A stretch of 15,706 nucleotides of DNA, from contig CAZMTB010000054.1 of assembly GCA_964569095.1 (NCBI GenBank), forward strand, positions 1-15,706, given 5' to 3'. Positions 7,445 to 14,816 of this stretch are shown here, piece by piece. This stretch comes from JALWSI01 sp964569095 [NCBI: uncultured Aquificales bacterium]. Its GTDB lineage: Bacteria; Thermosulfidibacterota; Thermosulfidibacteria; Thermosulfidibacterales. Positions within the stretch are counted from its first letter, which is position 1; each line of letters opens with the position of its first letter. The position numbers and the translations under genes were made by a program. The notes under the pieces are model-generated. The model made no database searches and had not been told where the DNA came from. It saw only the letters and a list, made by a program, of their open reading frames with translations.

Positions 7445-9208
7445 TCAATTGGACCCGTTGCCGGGAAGTATGGCGTCAACTGGACAGACCTGGGCACACA
7501 CGCCGCAACCGTAGCATAGAAGGGGATCCACCTTCGCCACCCTATCCCCGTTACTGCCGGTTAGGAATACCGCCATGCAGGCTACGTTGGAGCACTTGCC
7601 ACAACCTATGCACCGCTCCTCGTCCACCGTGTAGGTGATACCCGGCCTCTCCCTGGTGATGAGGGTGCACGGCCGCGTGGTGATCACCACCGAGGGCTCC
7701 TTGGTAGCAAGCTCCTCCTTGAGCACCCTCTCGGTCTCCTCCAGATCGTAGGGATCCACGTACCTCACCCTCTCAACCCCCACCGCCCGGCATACCTCCT
7801 CGATGGAGACCTTCTTGGTCTTCTCTCCCTTCAAGGTGACCCCCGTTCCCGGGTGGTCCTGCTTACCGGTCATGGCGGTGGTGGAGTTGTCCAGTACGAT
7901 CACCGTGGCAACCCCCTTGTTGTAAACGATGTCCATCACCCCGGTTATCCCAGAGTGCATGAAGGTTGAGTCCCCAATGATAGCCGCGGTCTTCTCGGCA
8001 GGGGCACCTGCCATGGTGGCACCGTGGGCCATGCCTATTCCCGCTCCCATGCAGACGCAGGCGTGAAGGGCACTAAGGGGAGGCAGCCCCCCCAGGGTGT
8101 AGCAGCCGATGTCGCCCATCACCATCACCTTCAGCTTTTTCAGCACCGAGAAGACCCCCCTGTGTGGGCAACCCGCGCAGAGGGTAGGAGGCCGGGGAGG
8201 CAGGTTCTCGGGGACGCTTATCTGCACCCTCCTCTCTCTGCCGGTGACCCCACGGTAAACCAGCTCGGTGGAGAGCTCTCCAAGTACGGGAAAGGCCTCT
8301 TTGCCAACCACCTCTATTCCCATTGCCCTGATCCCCATCTCCAGGAAGGGGTCAAGCTCCTCCACCACGTAGAGCCTCTTCACCATGGCCGCAAACTCCC
8401 GGATCTTCTCCTCTGGCAGGGGATTGGTCATGGTGAGTTTCAGCACCGGCGCTTCAGGAAAGGCCTCCCTCACGTACTGGTACGGAATGCCGCTGGAGAT
8501 GAACCCGAAGCTGGGATCCCCCTCGGGGTTCACCACCCTGTTCTCCTCCCACCGGTCGGAGAACCTGGCGAGCTTGGCCATTCTCTCTTCCATCTTGGCG
8601 TGGCGCACCCGGGCGTTTATTGGCAGCATTACCCACTTGCGGGTGTCGGGATGCCAGGAGTCGGCGGGCTCCACCTCTCTGCGCTCGCCTGGCACAACCA
8701 CTCCTTTGCCGTGGGCGATCCTGGTGGTGATGCGCATGAGAACCGGGGTGTCGTACTCCTCGCTGAGTCCGTAGGCAAAGGCGGCAAGCCTGCGACACTC
8801 CTCTGAGTCTGCAGGCTCGATCATGGGCACCTTTGCCAACCTCGAGTAGGGACGATTGTCCTGCTCGTTCTGTGAGCTGTGCATGTTGGGATCGTCGGCA
8901 CTCACCACCAGGGTTCCTCCCCCCACTCCGGTGTAGGAGAAGGTCATGAATGGATCTGCGGCCACGTTGAGACCCACGTGCTTCATGGCAACCAGCACCC
9001 TAACCCCCGCCCTCGAGGCCCCTATGCCCACCTCCATGGCCACCTTCTCGTTGGGAGACCACTGGGAGTGGACCTCTGGATACCTGGAGATGGACTCGAG
9101 GATGTCGGTGCTGGGGGTTCCGGGGTACGCCGCAGCAAACCGGACGCCCGCCTCCCAGGCCCCCCGGGCAATGGCCTCGTCACCGGAGAGAAACAGCCTG
9201 CCTTTCAT
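7445..9208 (-). CDS. iorA: Indolepyruvate:ferredoxin oxidoreductase, alpha subunit
   Basis: A 587-residue subunit carrying the active site of indolepyruvate:ferredoxin oxidoreductase, used in anaerobic breakdown of aromatic amino acids (or, run in reverse, their synthesis). The N-terminal pyrimidine-binding domain opens with FLSGDEAIARGAWEAG and AAAYPGTPSTDILE. The middle has TLCAGCPHRGVFSVLKKL and DIGCYTLGGLPPL. The thiamine diphosphate motif is GDSTFMHSGITGV from Gly412, with the distal VIVLDNSTTAMTG. The C-terminal ferredoxin domain has two 4Fe-4S cysteine sets: Cys533/536/539/544 and Cys565/568/571/575, the last followed by Pro. ATG 9208 is chosen over 9259 because family members start near the FLSGDEA segment and GGAGTGAGG sits eight bases upstream; the longer start would overlap the TPR gene. 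The clusters imply an oxygen-sensitive enzyme. Confidence 0.95.
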   Translation of the reverse strand: MKGRLFLSGDEAIARGAWEAGVRFAAAYPGTPSTDILESISRYPEVHSQWSPNEKVAMEVGIGASRAGVRVLVAMKHVGLNVAADPFMTFSYTGVGGGTLVVSADDPNMHSSQNEQDNRPYSRLAKVPMIEPADSEECRRLAAFAYGLSEEYDTPVLMRITTRIAHGKGVVVPGERREVEPADSWHPDTRKWVMLPINARVRHAKMEERMAKLARFSDRWEENRVVNPEGDPSFGFISSGIPYQYVREAFPEAPVLKLTMTNPLPEEKIREFAAMVKRLYVVEELDPFLEMGIRAMGIEVVGKEAFPVLGELSTELVYRGVTGRERRVQISVPENLPPRPPTLCAGCPHRGVFSVLKKLKVMVMGDIGCYTLGGLPPLSALHACVCMGAGIGMAHGATMAGAPAEKTAAIIGDSTFMHSGITGVMDIVYNKGVATVIVLDNSTTAMTGKQDHPGTGVTLKGEKTKKVSIEEVCRAVGVERVRYVDPYDLEETERVLKEELATKEPSVVITTRPCTLITRERPGITYTVDEERCIGCGKCSNVACMAVFLTGSNGDRVAKVDPLLCYGCGVCAQVCPVDAILPGNGSN

Positions 9209-9218
9209 CCCGTAAACC

Positions 9219-9887
9219 TCACTCCAACAGGTCGAGGGCCTTGCGGGCGTCCTCGGCAAAGGGAGAAGAGGGGAACTGGTCCTTCACCCTCTTCAACTCC
9301 TCCACAGCCTTCTGCTTCTCGCCCTTTGTCTCGTAGAGCATGGCCAGTGAGTACCTTAGGTAAGGCTCCATCATGGCGCCGTTCTTGCCAAGCATGGCCT
9401 CTATCCGCTTCGTCTCCCCCTGGTCGGCCATGGCAAAGGGAACCAGCCACGGCACCGAGAGGGGATCATCTCCCAGCTTGTCCAAAGCGGTTTTGTAGGC
9501 GGCTATTGCCCTATCCGTATCCCCCTCAAGCTGGTAACACCGCGCAATGTAGAGCCTGGAGTACTTGGCGAAAGGGGAGACCGAGTACTTCTCAACCACC
9601 ACCTTGAATCTCTTCGAAGCCTCCTGCAAAGCGGTGGCGTTCACGGGAGAGCTCTCTGCCCCAGCCTTGAAGTACTGCAGGGCGTCTCCAAACTCCATGG
9701 AGGCCTTCTGGAGGTAAGAGTTTCTGTAGTACGCCGTGCCCCCCACACCCGCCACCACCAGCAGTATGGCGAGGATACCACCCACCAGAAGGAGCTTGTG
9801 CTCCATCAGGTAGCTGAAGGCCGAAGACACGGTGAGGATAAACTCGTCCGGCTCGGTGACGTCCTTTCTCTTCTTCTTTTTTGCCAT
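9219..9887 (-). CDS. Membrane-anchored TPR protein (YfgM/TPR_21-like)
   Basis: A 222-residue protein with a basic N-terminus (AKKKKRK), one hydrophobic helix at about residues 33-53, and a helical-repeat region after it. The arrangement predicts a short cytoplasmic tail and a periplasmic TPR domain. Repeat-like segments are FAKYSRLYIARCYQLEGDTD with AIAAYKTAL, and YLRYSLAMLYETKGEKQKAV with ELKRVKDQFPSSPFAEDARK. The layout matches the YfgM-like family, linked in E. coli to Sec translocon and periplasmic chaperone work; that role is not shown here. ATG 9887 is preferred over GTG 9893 because GAGGAGAG at 9893-9900 sits five bases upstream of the ATG but would overlap the GTG. It lies between the PHP gene and iorA with gaps of only a few bases, though the connection to the oxidoreductase is not obvious. 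Confidence 0.7.
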   Translation of the reverse strand: MAKKKKRKDVTEPDEFILTVSSAFSYLMEHKLLLVGGILAILLVVAGVGGTAYYRNSYLQKASMEFGDALQYFKAGAESSPVNATALQEASKRFKVVVEKYSVSPFAKYSRLYIARCYQLEGDTDRAIAAYKTALDKLGDDPLSVPWLVPFAMADQGETKRIEAMLGKNGAMMEPYLRYSLAMLYETKGEKQKAVEELKRVKDQFPSSPFAEDARKALDLLE

Positions 9888-9889
9888 AT

Positions 9890-10567
9890 TCACTCTCCTC
9901 TCATCTCTCCCAGTTTCTTCTCAGCAAGCATAAGCGAGTCTGATAGCACCTTCTCAGCCTCGCCCCTGGTCAAACCACACCCAAGTAGCACCTTCATCGC
10001 CATATCCCTGGTCATGAGGTCCCTGGGTTGATGGCTGTCGGTGTTGAAGACGCAGGTGGCCCCAAACCTCTTCGCCAGGGAAGCAACCCTGCCGTTGGTG
10101 AAGGCATGCCCCGGCCTACCCGTAATCTCGAGGCACACCCCCCTCTCGGCGGCCAAGGCCACCTCCTCTTCCGAGATGAGCCCCGGATGAGCGAGAATGT
10201 CCACCCCAGCCTCTATTGCCGCGCGATTGGTTCCCGGAGCAACGGGTTCAACCACCGTCTCCCCGTGAACAACGACCACCACCGCCCCCATGGACCTCGC
10301 CCTCTCCACCAGGGGCGGGATAAGGGGGGGAGGCACGTGGGTCAGCTCTATTCCCGGAAGAAGGTTTATGCCCAGCTCCAGGCCGTTCAACTCCCTGCAG
10401 AGGCGAGCCACCCTGGGAACGATGATGTCGAGGTTGCTGCTGTCGCCGTGGTCGGTGAAGGCCAAGTGGGTCACACCCTTCACCAATGCCCTCCTGGCCA
10501 GCTCCGCGGGAATGAGAACCCCGTCGCTGTAAACGGTGTGGGTATGCAGGTCGCTGAAGCCATCCAT
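9890..10567 (-). CDS. PHP-domain phosphoesterase (histidinol-phosphatase-like)
   Basis: A 225-residue stand-alone PHP-domain protein, a metal-dependent phosphoesterase fold shared with histidinol phosphatase and the bacterial DNA polymerase III PHP domain. All main motifs are visible: DLHTHTVYSDG (His8, His10, Asp15), FTDHGD (Asp39, His40), PGIELTHV, VVHGET, LAHPGLI and NTDSHQPRDL. These supply the histidine and acidic ligands for two or three metal ions. No signal peptide or second domain is seen. The substrate cannot be told from sequence; no histidine biosynthesis gene is nearby, so histidinol phosphate is only one option. It is the first gene of the minus-strand operon, and its stop lies two bases before the ATG of the TPR gene. 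Confidence 0.85.
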   Translation of the reverse strand: MDGFSDLHTHTVYSDGVLIPAELARRALVKGVTHLAFTDHGDSSNLDIIVPRVARLCRELNGLELGINLLPGIELTHVPPPLIPPLVERARSMGAVVVVVHGETVVEPVAPGTNRAAIEAGVDILAHPGLISEEEVALAAERGVCLEITGRPGHAFTNGRVASLAKRFGATCVFNTDSHQPRDLMTRDMAMKVLLGCGLTRGEAEKVLSDSLMLAEKKLGEMRGE

Positions 10568-10593
10568 AACAGGGGCACCCTCTACCAGGAGAA

Positions 10594-10603
10594 TGGGGGT
10601 AAG
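10594..10603 (+). repeat. Direct repeat TGGGGGTAAG, copy 1
   Basis: An exact ten-base copy of the sequence at 10678-10687, lying just upstream of the kinase promoter -35 box. The two starts are 84 bases apart, about eight helical turns. This may be chance in G-rich DNA. Confidence 0.3.
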
Positions 10604-10611
10604 GCAACATC

Positions 10612-10638
10612 TTGACTTTTGGGATAATGCGATTTAAT
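10612..10638 (+). promoter_or_regulatory. Likely sigma70-type promoter of the hybrid kinase gene
   Basis: TTGACT (10612-10617, five of six to consensus) is followed after 15 bases by TTTAAT (10633-10638, five of six). The spacer is shorter than the ideal 17. Transcription would begin near 10645, leaving a leader of about 45 bases before ATG 10691. The upstream ATG at 10637 overlaps the -10 box and so could not be on this transcript, which supports the downstream start. Confidence 0.5.
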
Positions 10639-10660
10639 GAGCAACCACCTATTTAGCCAA
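10632..10660 (-). promoter_or_regulatory. Possible promoter of the PHP-TPR-iorA-iorB operon
   Basis: On the minus strand TTGGCT (10660-10655) and TTAAAT (10637-10632) are separated by 17 bases; each matches consensus at four of six positions. It points toward the PHP gene, giving a leader of roughly 55-60 bases. Its -10 box almost coincides with that of the divergent kinase promoter. The match is weak and the call is tentative. Confidence 0.35.
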
Positions 10661-10677
10661 GGGAATGTCTCTCCGTG

Positions 10678-10687
10678 TGGGGGTAAG
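10678..10687 (+). promoter_or_regulatory. Ribosome binding site that sets the kinase start; repeat copy 2
   Basis: The G-rich stretch in TGGGGGTAAG ends a few bases before ATG 10691 and is a usable Shine-Dalgarno site. The alternative ATG at 10637 has no such site. The same ten bases occur at 10594-10603. Confidence 0.5.
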
Positions 10688-10690
10688 CAC

Positions 10691-12928
10691 ATGAAGTCCG
10701 AGCGAGAAGTCATCAAATGGGGGGTTCTGGTTTTCGCTGTGTGGACAACCGGAATAGCCGTGTCTTGCCTCTACACCATCTACCATATTAAGAGATTCTC
10801 CATAAGCACCGCAAAGGAGACGGCGCGATCTTTAATCGAGGAAACAATCCTTTTTCGTGCCTGGAATGCACAAAAGGGAGGGGTCTACGCCCCCGTCTCC
10901 CCCTCTACTCCCCCCAATCCCTACTTGAAAGTTCCAGATAGGGATATAATCACCTCGTCTGGCAAGATACTAACCAAGATAAATCCCGCCTATATGACTC
11001 GCCAGGTCTTCGAGCTTCAGAAGAAGAGACTCGGTGTTCAAGGACACATCACTAGCCTGAAACCCCTGAACCCAGACAACGCCCCTGATGCCTGGGAAAG
11101 AAGAGCCCTCCTGCTGTTTGAGCAGGGAAAGAAGGAGTTCACTGAGGAGGTAACCTTCAGGGGAGAACCAGCAGTCAGGGTGATGCTACCCCTATTCACA
11201 GAAAAGGTATGTCTTAAATGTCACGCACGGCAGGGATACAAGGTGGGAGACGTGAGGGGGGGAATAAGTGTCTTCGTACCCCTAAAACCTTATTTCACTC
11301 TTGCCAAAAGGGAGATAGCCCGCTCGGTTATGCTCGACGCCTTCTTGTGGCTCGCAGGTGTGCTCCTCATACTCGCGGGAACCACCAGAGTCTATCTCGA
11401 AACCAAGAGGATGAGCAGGTCTGAGTACAGGTTCAGGGCCATGTTCGAAAACTCCCCGGAGCCCATCTTCATCTTTGACGGGGAGGTGATAAAGGACTGC
11501 AACCAGGCCATGCTTAACCTCATAGGAGCCAGTGAAAAGGGACAGGTGCTGAAACACCCCTCAGAACTCTCCCCGGAGCATCAACCAGACGGAACACCCT
11601 CCTTCAAAAAGTTCAACTCCCATGCAGGGGTCGTGCTGGTAAAAGGAGTGGCAAGGTTCAAGTGGCTCTTCAGACGGCTCGACGGAAGAGAAGTGTGGGT
11701 TGATGCCGTGGCTAGCAAGATACCGAGAGAAACTAATAAAGGGAATGCCATGCTGGTTGTATGCCGGGACATAACCAAGGAAACTCAATTACAGGACAAG
11801 GTGCTTCAGCTGCGCAAGCTGCAGGCCCTTGGAGAACTGGCCGGGGGAATAGCCCACGACTTCAACAATATACTGGCGATAGTGATAGGCAACATCACCA
11901 TGGCCCGCGACTTCGGGGTTTCGGAGAAGGCCGACGAGATGCTGAAGAACGCCGAGCAGGCGGTGTTGAGGGCTGCAAACCTCACCCGAAAGCTCATCAC
12001 TTTATCCCCAGGGGGAGAACCCGTAACCCGCAGCGTCTCCCTCGAGGAGCTCCTGGGAGAGAGCGTTAGGGAAGTACTGAAGACAATAGGCGACGGTAAG
12101 GTGAAGTTCTCCCTCGAGCTGCCCCAGGACCTGTGGGAGGTGAAAGGAGATCCACACCAGCTGCTACACGCCTTAACCGCCATCCTCCACAACGCATACG
12201 AGGCAATGCCAGATGGTGGCATGGTAATTGTGAGAGCGGAAAATCTGACGGTATCCAAAGAGGGAGAAGGGTTCACTCTTAATAACGGACGGTATGTGAA
12301 AATCACCGTGAGAGATACCGGCCCGGGAATACCGGCTTCTCTCCAAAAACGCATATTCGATCCCTTCTTCACCACCAAGGAGATGGGCAGGGGACTTGGT
12401 TTATCCATTGCCTACTCGGTGGTGAAGAGGCATGGGGGAGAGATAGAGGTGGAGTCGAAGCCGGGAGAGGGAAGCACCTTCACCATCTACCTTCCCGCCG
12501 ATGAGGAGACCGTTAACGCCTGCAGAGGCACCAAGGGGAAAATATTGGTGATGGAGGACGATCCCTACCAGAGGGAGCTCTTCACTGCCCTGTTGAACAA
12601 CCTTGGATACTGCGTGGTGGCAGTAGAGAGAGGCAAAGAGGCAGTAGAGGAGTTTATCAACGCGAAGAAAGCCAACGAGCCCTTCCACGTGGTGATACTG
12701 GACCTGCTTATGCCCGAGGACAGCATGAACGGAAAAGAGACCTGCCAAGCCATCCTTGATATAGATCCCTCTGCACGGATAATAATAACCAGCATCGCCA
12801 GCTCGGACGAGGTAGTGACAAACTTCAAGAACTACGGCTTCGTGGGAGCACTGCCCAAGCCCTTCACCCTGCAGGAACTTGCAAGGGCAGTGGAAGACGC
12901 AATGAACGGAAAGAGGCCCATCCTCTAA
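10691..12928 (+). CDS. Hybrid histidine kinase with periplasmic heme-type DUF3365 sensor
   Basis: A 745-residue membrane sensor kinase with an attached receiver. Order: first transmembrane helix (about 10-32), a periplasmic DUF3365 (Tll0287-like) domain with the c-type heme motif CLKCH (Cys174, Cys177, His178), second transmembrane helix (about 211-235), PAS domain (about 244-360), HisKA with ELAGGIAHDFNNIL (phospho-accepting His389), HATPase with Asn501 in HNAYEAM, DTGPGIP (Asp542) and GRGLGLS, then a receiver with acidic pair Asp623/Asp624, acceptor Asp671 in ILDLLMP, and Lys723 in PKPF. All catalytic residues are present. There is no DNA-binding output domain, so a separate response regulator or phosphotransfer partner is implied; none is in the window. 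Heme attachment suggests redox or gas sensing. It is divergent from the oxidoreductase operon. ATG 10691 is chosen on its ribosome binding site and the promoter position. Confidence 0.92.
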   Translation: MKSEREVIKWGVLVFAVWTTGIAVSCLYTIYHIKRFSISTAKETARSLIEETILFRAWNAQKGGVYAPVSPSTPPNPYLKVPDRDIITSSGKILTKINPAYMTRQVFELQKKRLGVQGHITSLKPLNPDNAPDAWERRALLLFEQGKKEFTEEVTFRGEPAVRVMLPLFTEKVCLKCHARQGYKVGDVRGGISVFVPLKPYFTLAKREIARSVMLDAFLWLAGVLLILAGTTRVYLETKRMSRSEYRFRAMFENSPEPIFIFDGEVIKDCNQAMLNLIGASEKGQVLKHPSELSPEHQPDGTPSFKKFNSHAGVVLVKGVARFKWLFRRLDGREVWVDAVASKIPRETNKGNAMLVVCRDITKETQLQDKVLQLRKLQALGELAGGIAHDFNNILAIVIGNITMARDFGVSEKADEMLKNAEQAVLRAANLTRKLITLSPGGEPVTRSVSLEELLGESVREVLKTIGDGKVKFSLELPQDLWEVKGDPHQLLHALTAILHNAYEAMPDGGMVIVRAENLTVSKEGEGFTLNNGRYVKITVRDTGPGIPASLQKRIFDPFFTTKEMGRGLGLSIAYSVVKRHGGEIEVESKPGEGSTFTIYLPADEETVNACRGTKGKILVMEDDPYQRELFTALLNNLGYCVVAVERGKEAVEEFINAKKANEPFHVVILDLLMPEDSMNGKETCQAILDIDPSARIIITSIASSDEVVTNFKNYGFVGALPKPFTLQELARAVEDAMNGKRPIL

Positions 12929-12947
12929 AAAGTAGGCAAGGAAAGGC

Positions 12948-14246
12948 CTAAAACTCCCAGGGCATAGGGGTGGCCAAGTGGGGAGAGAAGTAGGGCCTGT
13001 GCTGGGGACCCTGGTACCTTCCAAACATGTTGCCGCGTCCCGTGTAGCTAAGGATGGTGTGCATCAGCTCCGCCCCCCTGAGGAAACCGAGGGAACCCTG
13101 GGCCACCGTCACCTCGTCGAAGGTACGGGTCTCGCCCCTTCTCACCTTGTTGCCGATGATCAGCAGGGGCACCGGCTCGCCACTGTGGAGCATGAAACCC
13201 GAGGAGGGAATCGAGTGGTCGCCAGTGATCACCGTGAGAAGGCCATCTTGGGTCACGAAGCGCTCCGCAAGGTAAGGAAGGGCCCTGTCTAAAGACTCGA
13301 TGGCCTCCACCTTGTTCCAAGGATTACGGGTGTGAGCGGCACGGTGCACCGCCAGCACGTGAAGGTAGATGAGGTCGTACTCCTCCAGAAGGCGCTCTGC
13401 CCTCTGCAGCCTCTTCAGCAGGTCGTCTCCGGGATCATCAAGCTCGGGCAGCTCTTCGTGGGCCATGCCCAGGGCCAGGGAAAGCCCCTTGTAGGCCCTC
13501 CCCGCCGCCAGGGAGGCACTCTTCAGGCCCCAGCGCTCTTCCAGGCTCTCCAGTGACCGGAACATGCCCCCTCCCCAGGTGAGTACGGCGTTCACCACAG
13601 GAACGTTCTCCCTCCTGCTCATCCTGTTGGAGGGAAGGGCCTGCAGCACCCGGTGCACCTCCACCAGGTAGCGGTTCAAGAGCTCTGCCGTGGCCACTGC
13701 CTTCCGGTTGCCCTTATCGAAGGGTTCCGCCTTGAGGGAGGGGGATCCGGGCACCAGGGGATGGGTGTCACTCACCTCGTGGGATCCCCCCTCCACCTCT
13801 ACCAGTGCCTCGCCCGGGGCGATGGAGTGCAGGGTCAGCCTCTGCCCCTGGTGGTGCATGCTGCGAGGGATGGCTTGGAGTATCTCCTCCCACTCCTCCG
13901 GCTCCACCCCCGGGTGGCTATCCAAAAGCACGCCCCTCTCGTCTATCCAGCAGCCCTGGGCCACGAAGAAGGCGGTGTTTGGAGGGGTGTCAAGCCCTGC
14001 CCCCAAGGCCTCAAGGTAGCCCCTGCCTGGAAACTGGTTAACCGGGTATCCCAGCAGGAGAAAGTGGGCGAGATCGCTGGGTAGAATCACCCCCGAACCC
14101 AGGCCGTGGTAGAGGCCGCATCCCCCCAAAAGGGCAAGGTGATTCAGGTTGGGGGTGTAGGCCACCTGCAGGGGGGTTCGCCTCCCAAGGTCCTCCTGGG
14201 CCTGGTCTCCAAGGCCGTCTATTACGATCATCAGTATTCTGTCCAT
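12948..14246 (-). CDS. Divergent ApgM-family (archaeal-type) phosphoglycerate mutase homologue
   Basis: A 432-residue member of the alkaline-phosphatase superfamily, closest in motifs to archaeal-type 2,3-bisphosphoglycerate-independent phosphoglycerate mutase, which interconverts 3- and 2-phosphoglycerate. It opens with MDRILMIVIDGLGD (metal ligand Asp10) and TPLQVAYTPNLNHLA. The presumed nucleophile is Ser57 in LPSDLAHFLLLGYP, followed by GRGYLEALG. The C-terminal metal-site motifs GDHSIP (Asp343, His344) and LHSGEPVP (His354) are intact. The family's usual Asp-x3-His in 'D-E-A-G-H' reads His301-R-A-A-His305, so one expected metal-binding Asp is replaced by His. It may therefore be a diverged mutase or a phosphatase/phosphotransferase with another substrate. 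It is a single gene with a weak ribosome binding site (AAGGGG), convergent with the kinase gene and divergent from fliW. Confidence 0.78.
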   Translation of the reverse strand: MDRILMIVIDGLGDQAQEDLGRRTPLQVAYTPNLNHLALLGGCGLYHGLGSGVILPSDLAHFLLLGYPVNQFPGRGYLEALGAGLDTPPNTAFFVAQGCWIDERGVLLDSHPGVEPEEWEEILQAIPRSMHHQGQRLTLHSIAPGEALVEVEGGSHEVSDTHPLVPGSPSLKAEPFDKGNRKAVATAELLNRYLVEVHRVLQALPSNRMSRRENVPVVNAVLTWGGGMFRSLESLEERWGLKSASLAAGRAYKGLSLALGMAHEELPELDDPGDDLLKRLQRAERLLEEYDLIYLHVLAVHRAAHTRNPWNKVEAIESLDRALPYLAERFVTQDGLLTVITGDHSIPSSGFMLHSGEPVPLLIIGNKVRRGETRTFDEVTVAQGSLGFLRGAELMHTILSYTGRGNMFGRYQGPQHRPYFSPHLATPMPWEF

Positions 14247-14353
14247 GGCAGCCCCTTACTAACCTGGAAGGGAAGGGTTTGTAAAGAATGTCGTGGTCCC
14301 ACTCTTCTTGCACCCGCCCCCGCCCTGTATTAAAACCTGGAGACCATCAGGGG

Positions 14354-14368
14354 CTCTGCTGCGGAGAG
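14354..14368 (+). promoter_or_regulatory. Small hairpin covering the fliW ribosome binding site
   Basis: CTCT (14354-14357) can pair with AGAG (14365-14368) around the loop GCTGCGG, placing the GGA of the Shine-Dalgarno GGAGAG at the loop-stem border. GGA in or near a loop is what CsrA binds, and further GGA triplets lie at 14339-14341 and 14375-14377. The stem is only four base pairs, so this is a weak suggestion of CsrA control of fliW. Confidence 0.3.
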
Positions 14369-14372
14369 AATA

Positions 14373-14810
14373 GTGGAGATAGAGACAAAGAGATTCGGCA
14401 CGCTGGAGATAGACGAGAGAGAGATCATCTCCATGGTCGATCCCATCATCGGCTTTCCCCACGCCCACAGGTTTGTGCTGCTCGACCACAAGACGAAGAG
14501 TGGCCCCACCCCCTTCAAGTGGCTGCAGTCGGTGGACGATCCCGCCTTGGCCTTCGTGCTCCTTCCAGCCCAGCTGGTGGAGCCCACCTACAGGGTCACC
14601 ATGACCAAGGAGGAGGCCCAGAAGCTGAAGATATCCGAGCCCACCGATGCAGAGGTGTGGACCATTCTGGTGATTCCCCCCAAAGAGCCCAAGAAGATGA
14701 CCGCCAACCTGAAGGCACCGGTGGTGATCAACACCAAAGAGAAACTGGGCAAGCAACTGGTACTGGTGGACAGCGAGTACTCCACGAAACACAGGGTCTT
14801 CAAGGGATAG
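14373..14810 (+). CDS. fliW: Flagellar assembly factor FliW
   Basis: A 145-residue FliW. It binds newly made flagellin and, when flagellin is exported, is freed to bind and inhibit CsrA at an allosteric site, linking flagellin secretion to its translation. Family features are the N-terminal ETKRFGTLEIDEREIISM, then DPIIGFPHAHRFVLLDH, PFKWLQSVDDPALAFVLL, and the C-terminal APVVINTKEKLGKQLVL. Length is normal. The start is GTG, preceded by GGAGAG four bases upstream; translation from here gives a complete N-terminus. csrA begins six bases after the stop, the usual order in many bacteria. No flagellin or hook-associated gene is next to it, and the gene upstream is on the other strand. Confidence 0.93.
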   Translation: MEIETKRFGTLEIDEREIISMVDPIIGFPHAHRFVLLDHKTKSGPTPFKWLQSVDDPALAFVLLPAQLVEPTYRVTMTKEEAQKLKISEPTDAEVWTILVIPPKEPKKMTANLKAPVVINTKEKLGKQLVLVDSEYSTKHRVFKG

Positions 14811-14816
14811 GCTGCC

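Noticed and set aside
10637-10690. Upstream ATG for the hybrid kinase
   Set aside because: It has no ribosome binding site and overlaps the likely -10 box. ATG 10691 has both a G-rich site and a better membrane-protein N-terminus.
12933-12950. TAGGC/GCCTA hairpin after the kinase gene
   Set aside because: Only five base pairs with an eight-base loop and no T-run; too weak to call a terminator.
14308-14333. Possible fliW promoter TTGCAC-14-TATTAA
   Set aside because: The spacer is too short and the -10 match is four of six. A flagellar sigma28 pattern was also sought in this gap and not seen.
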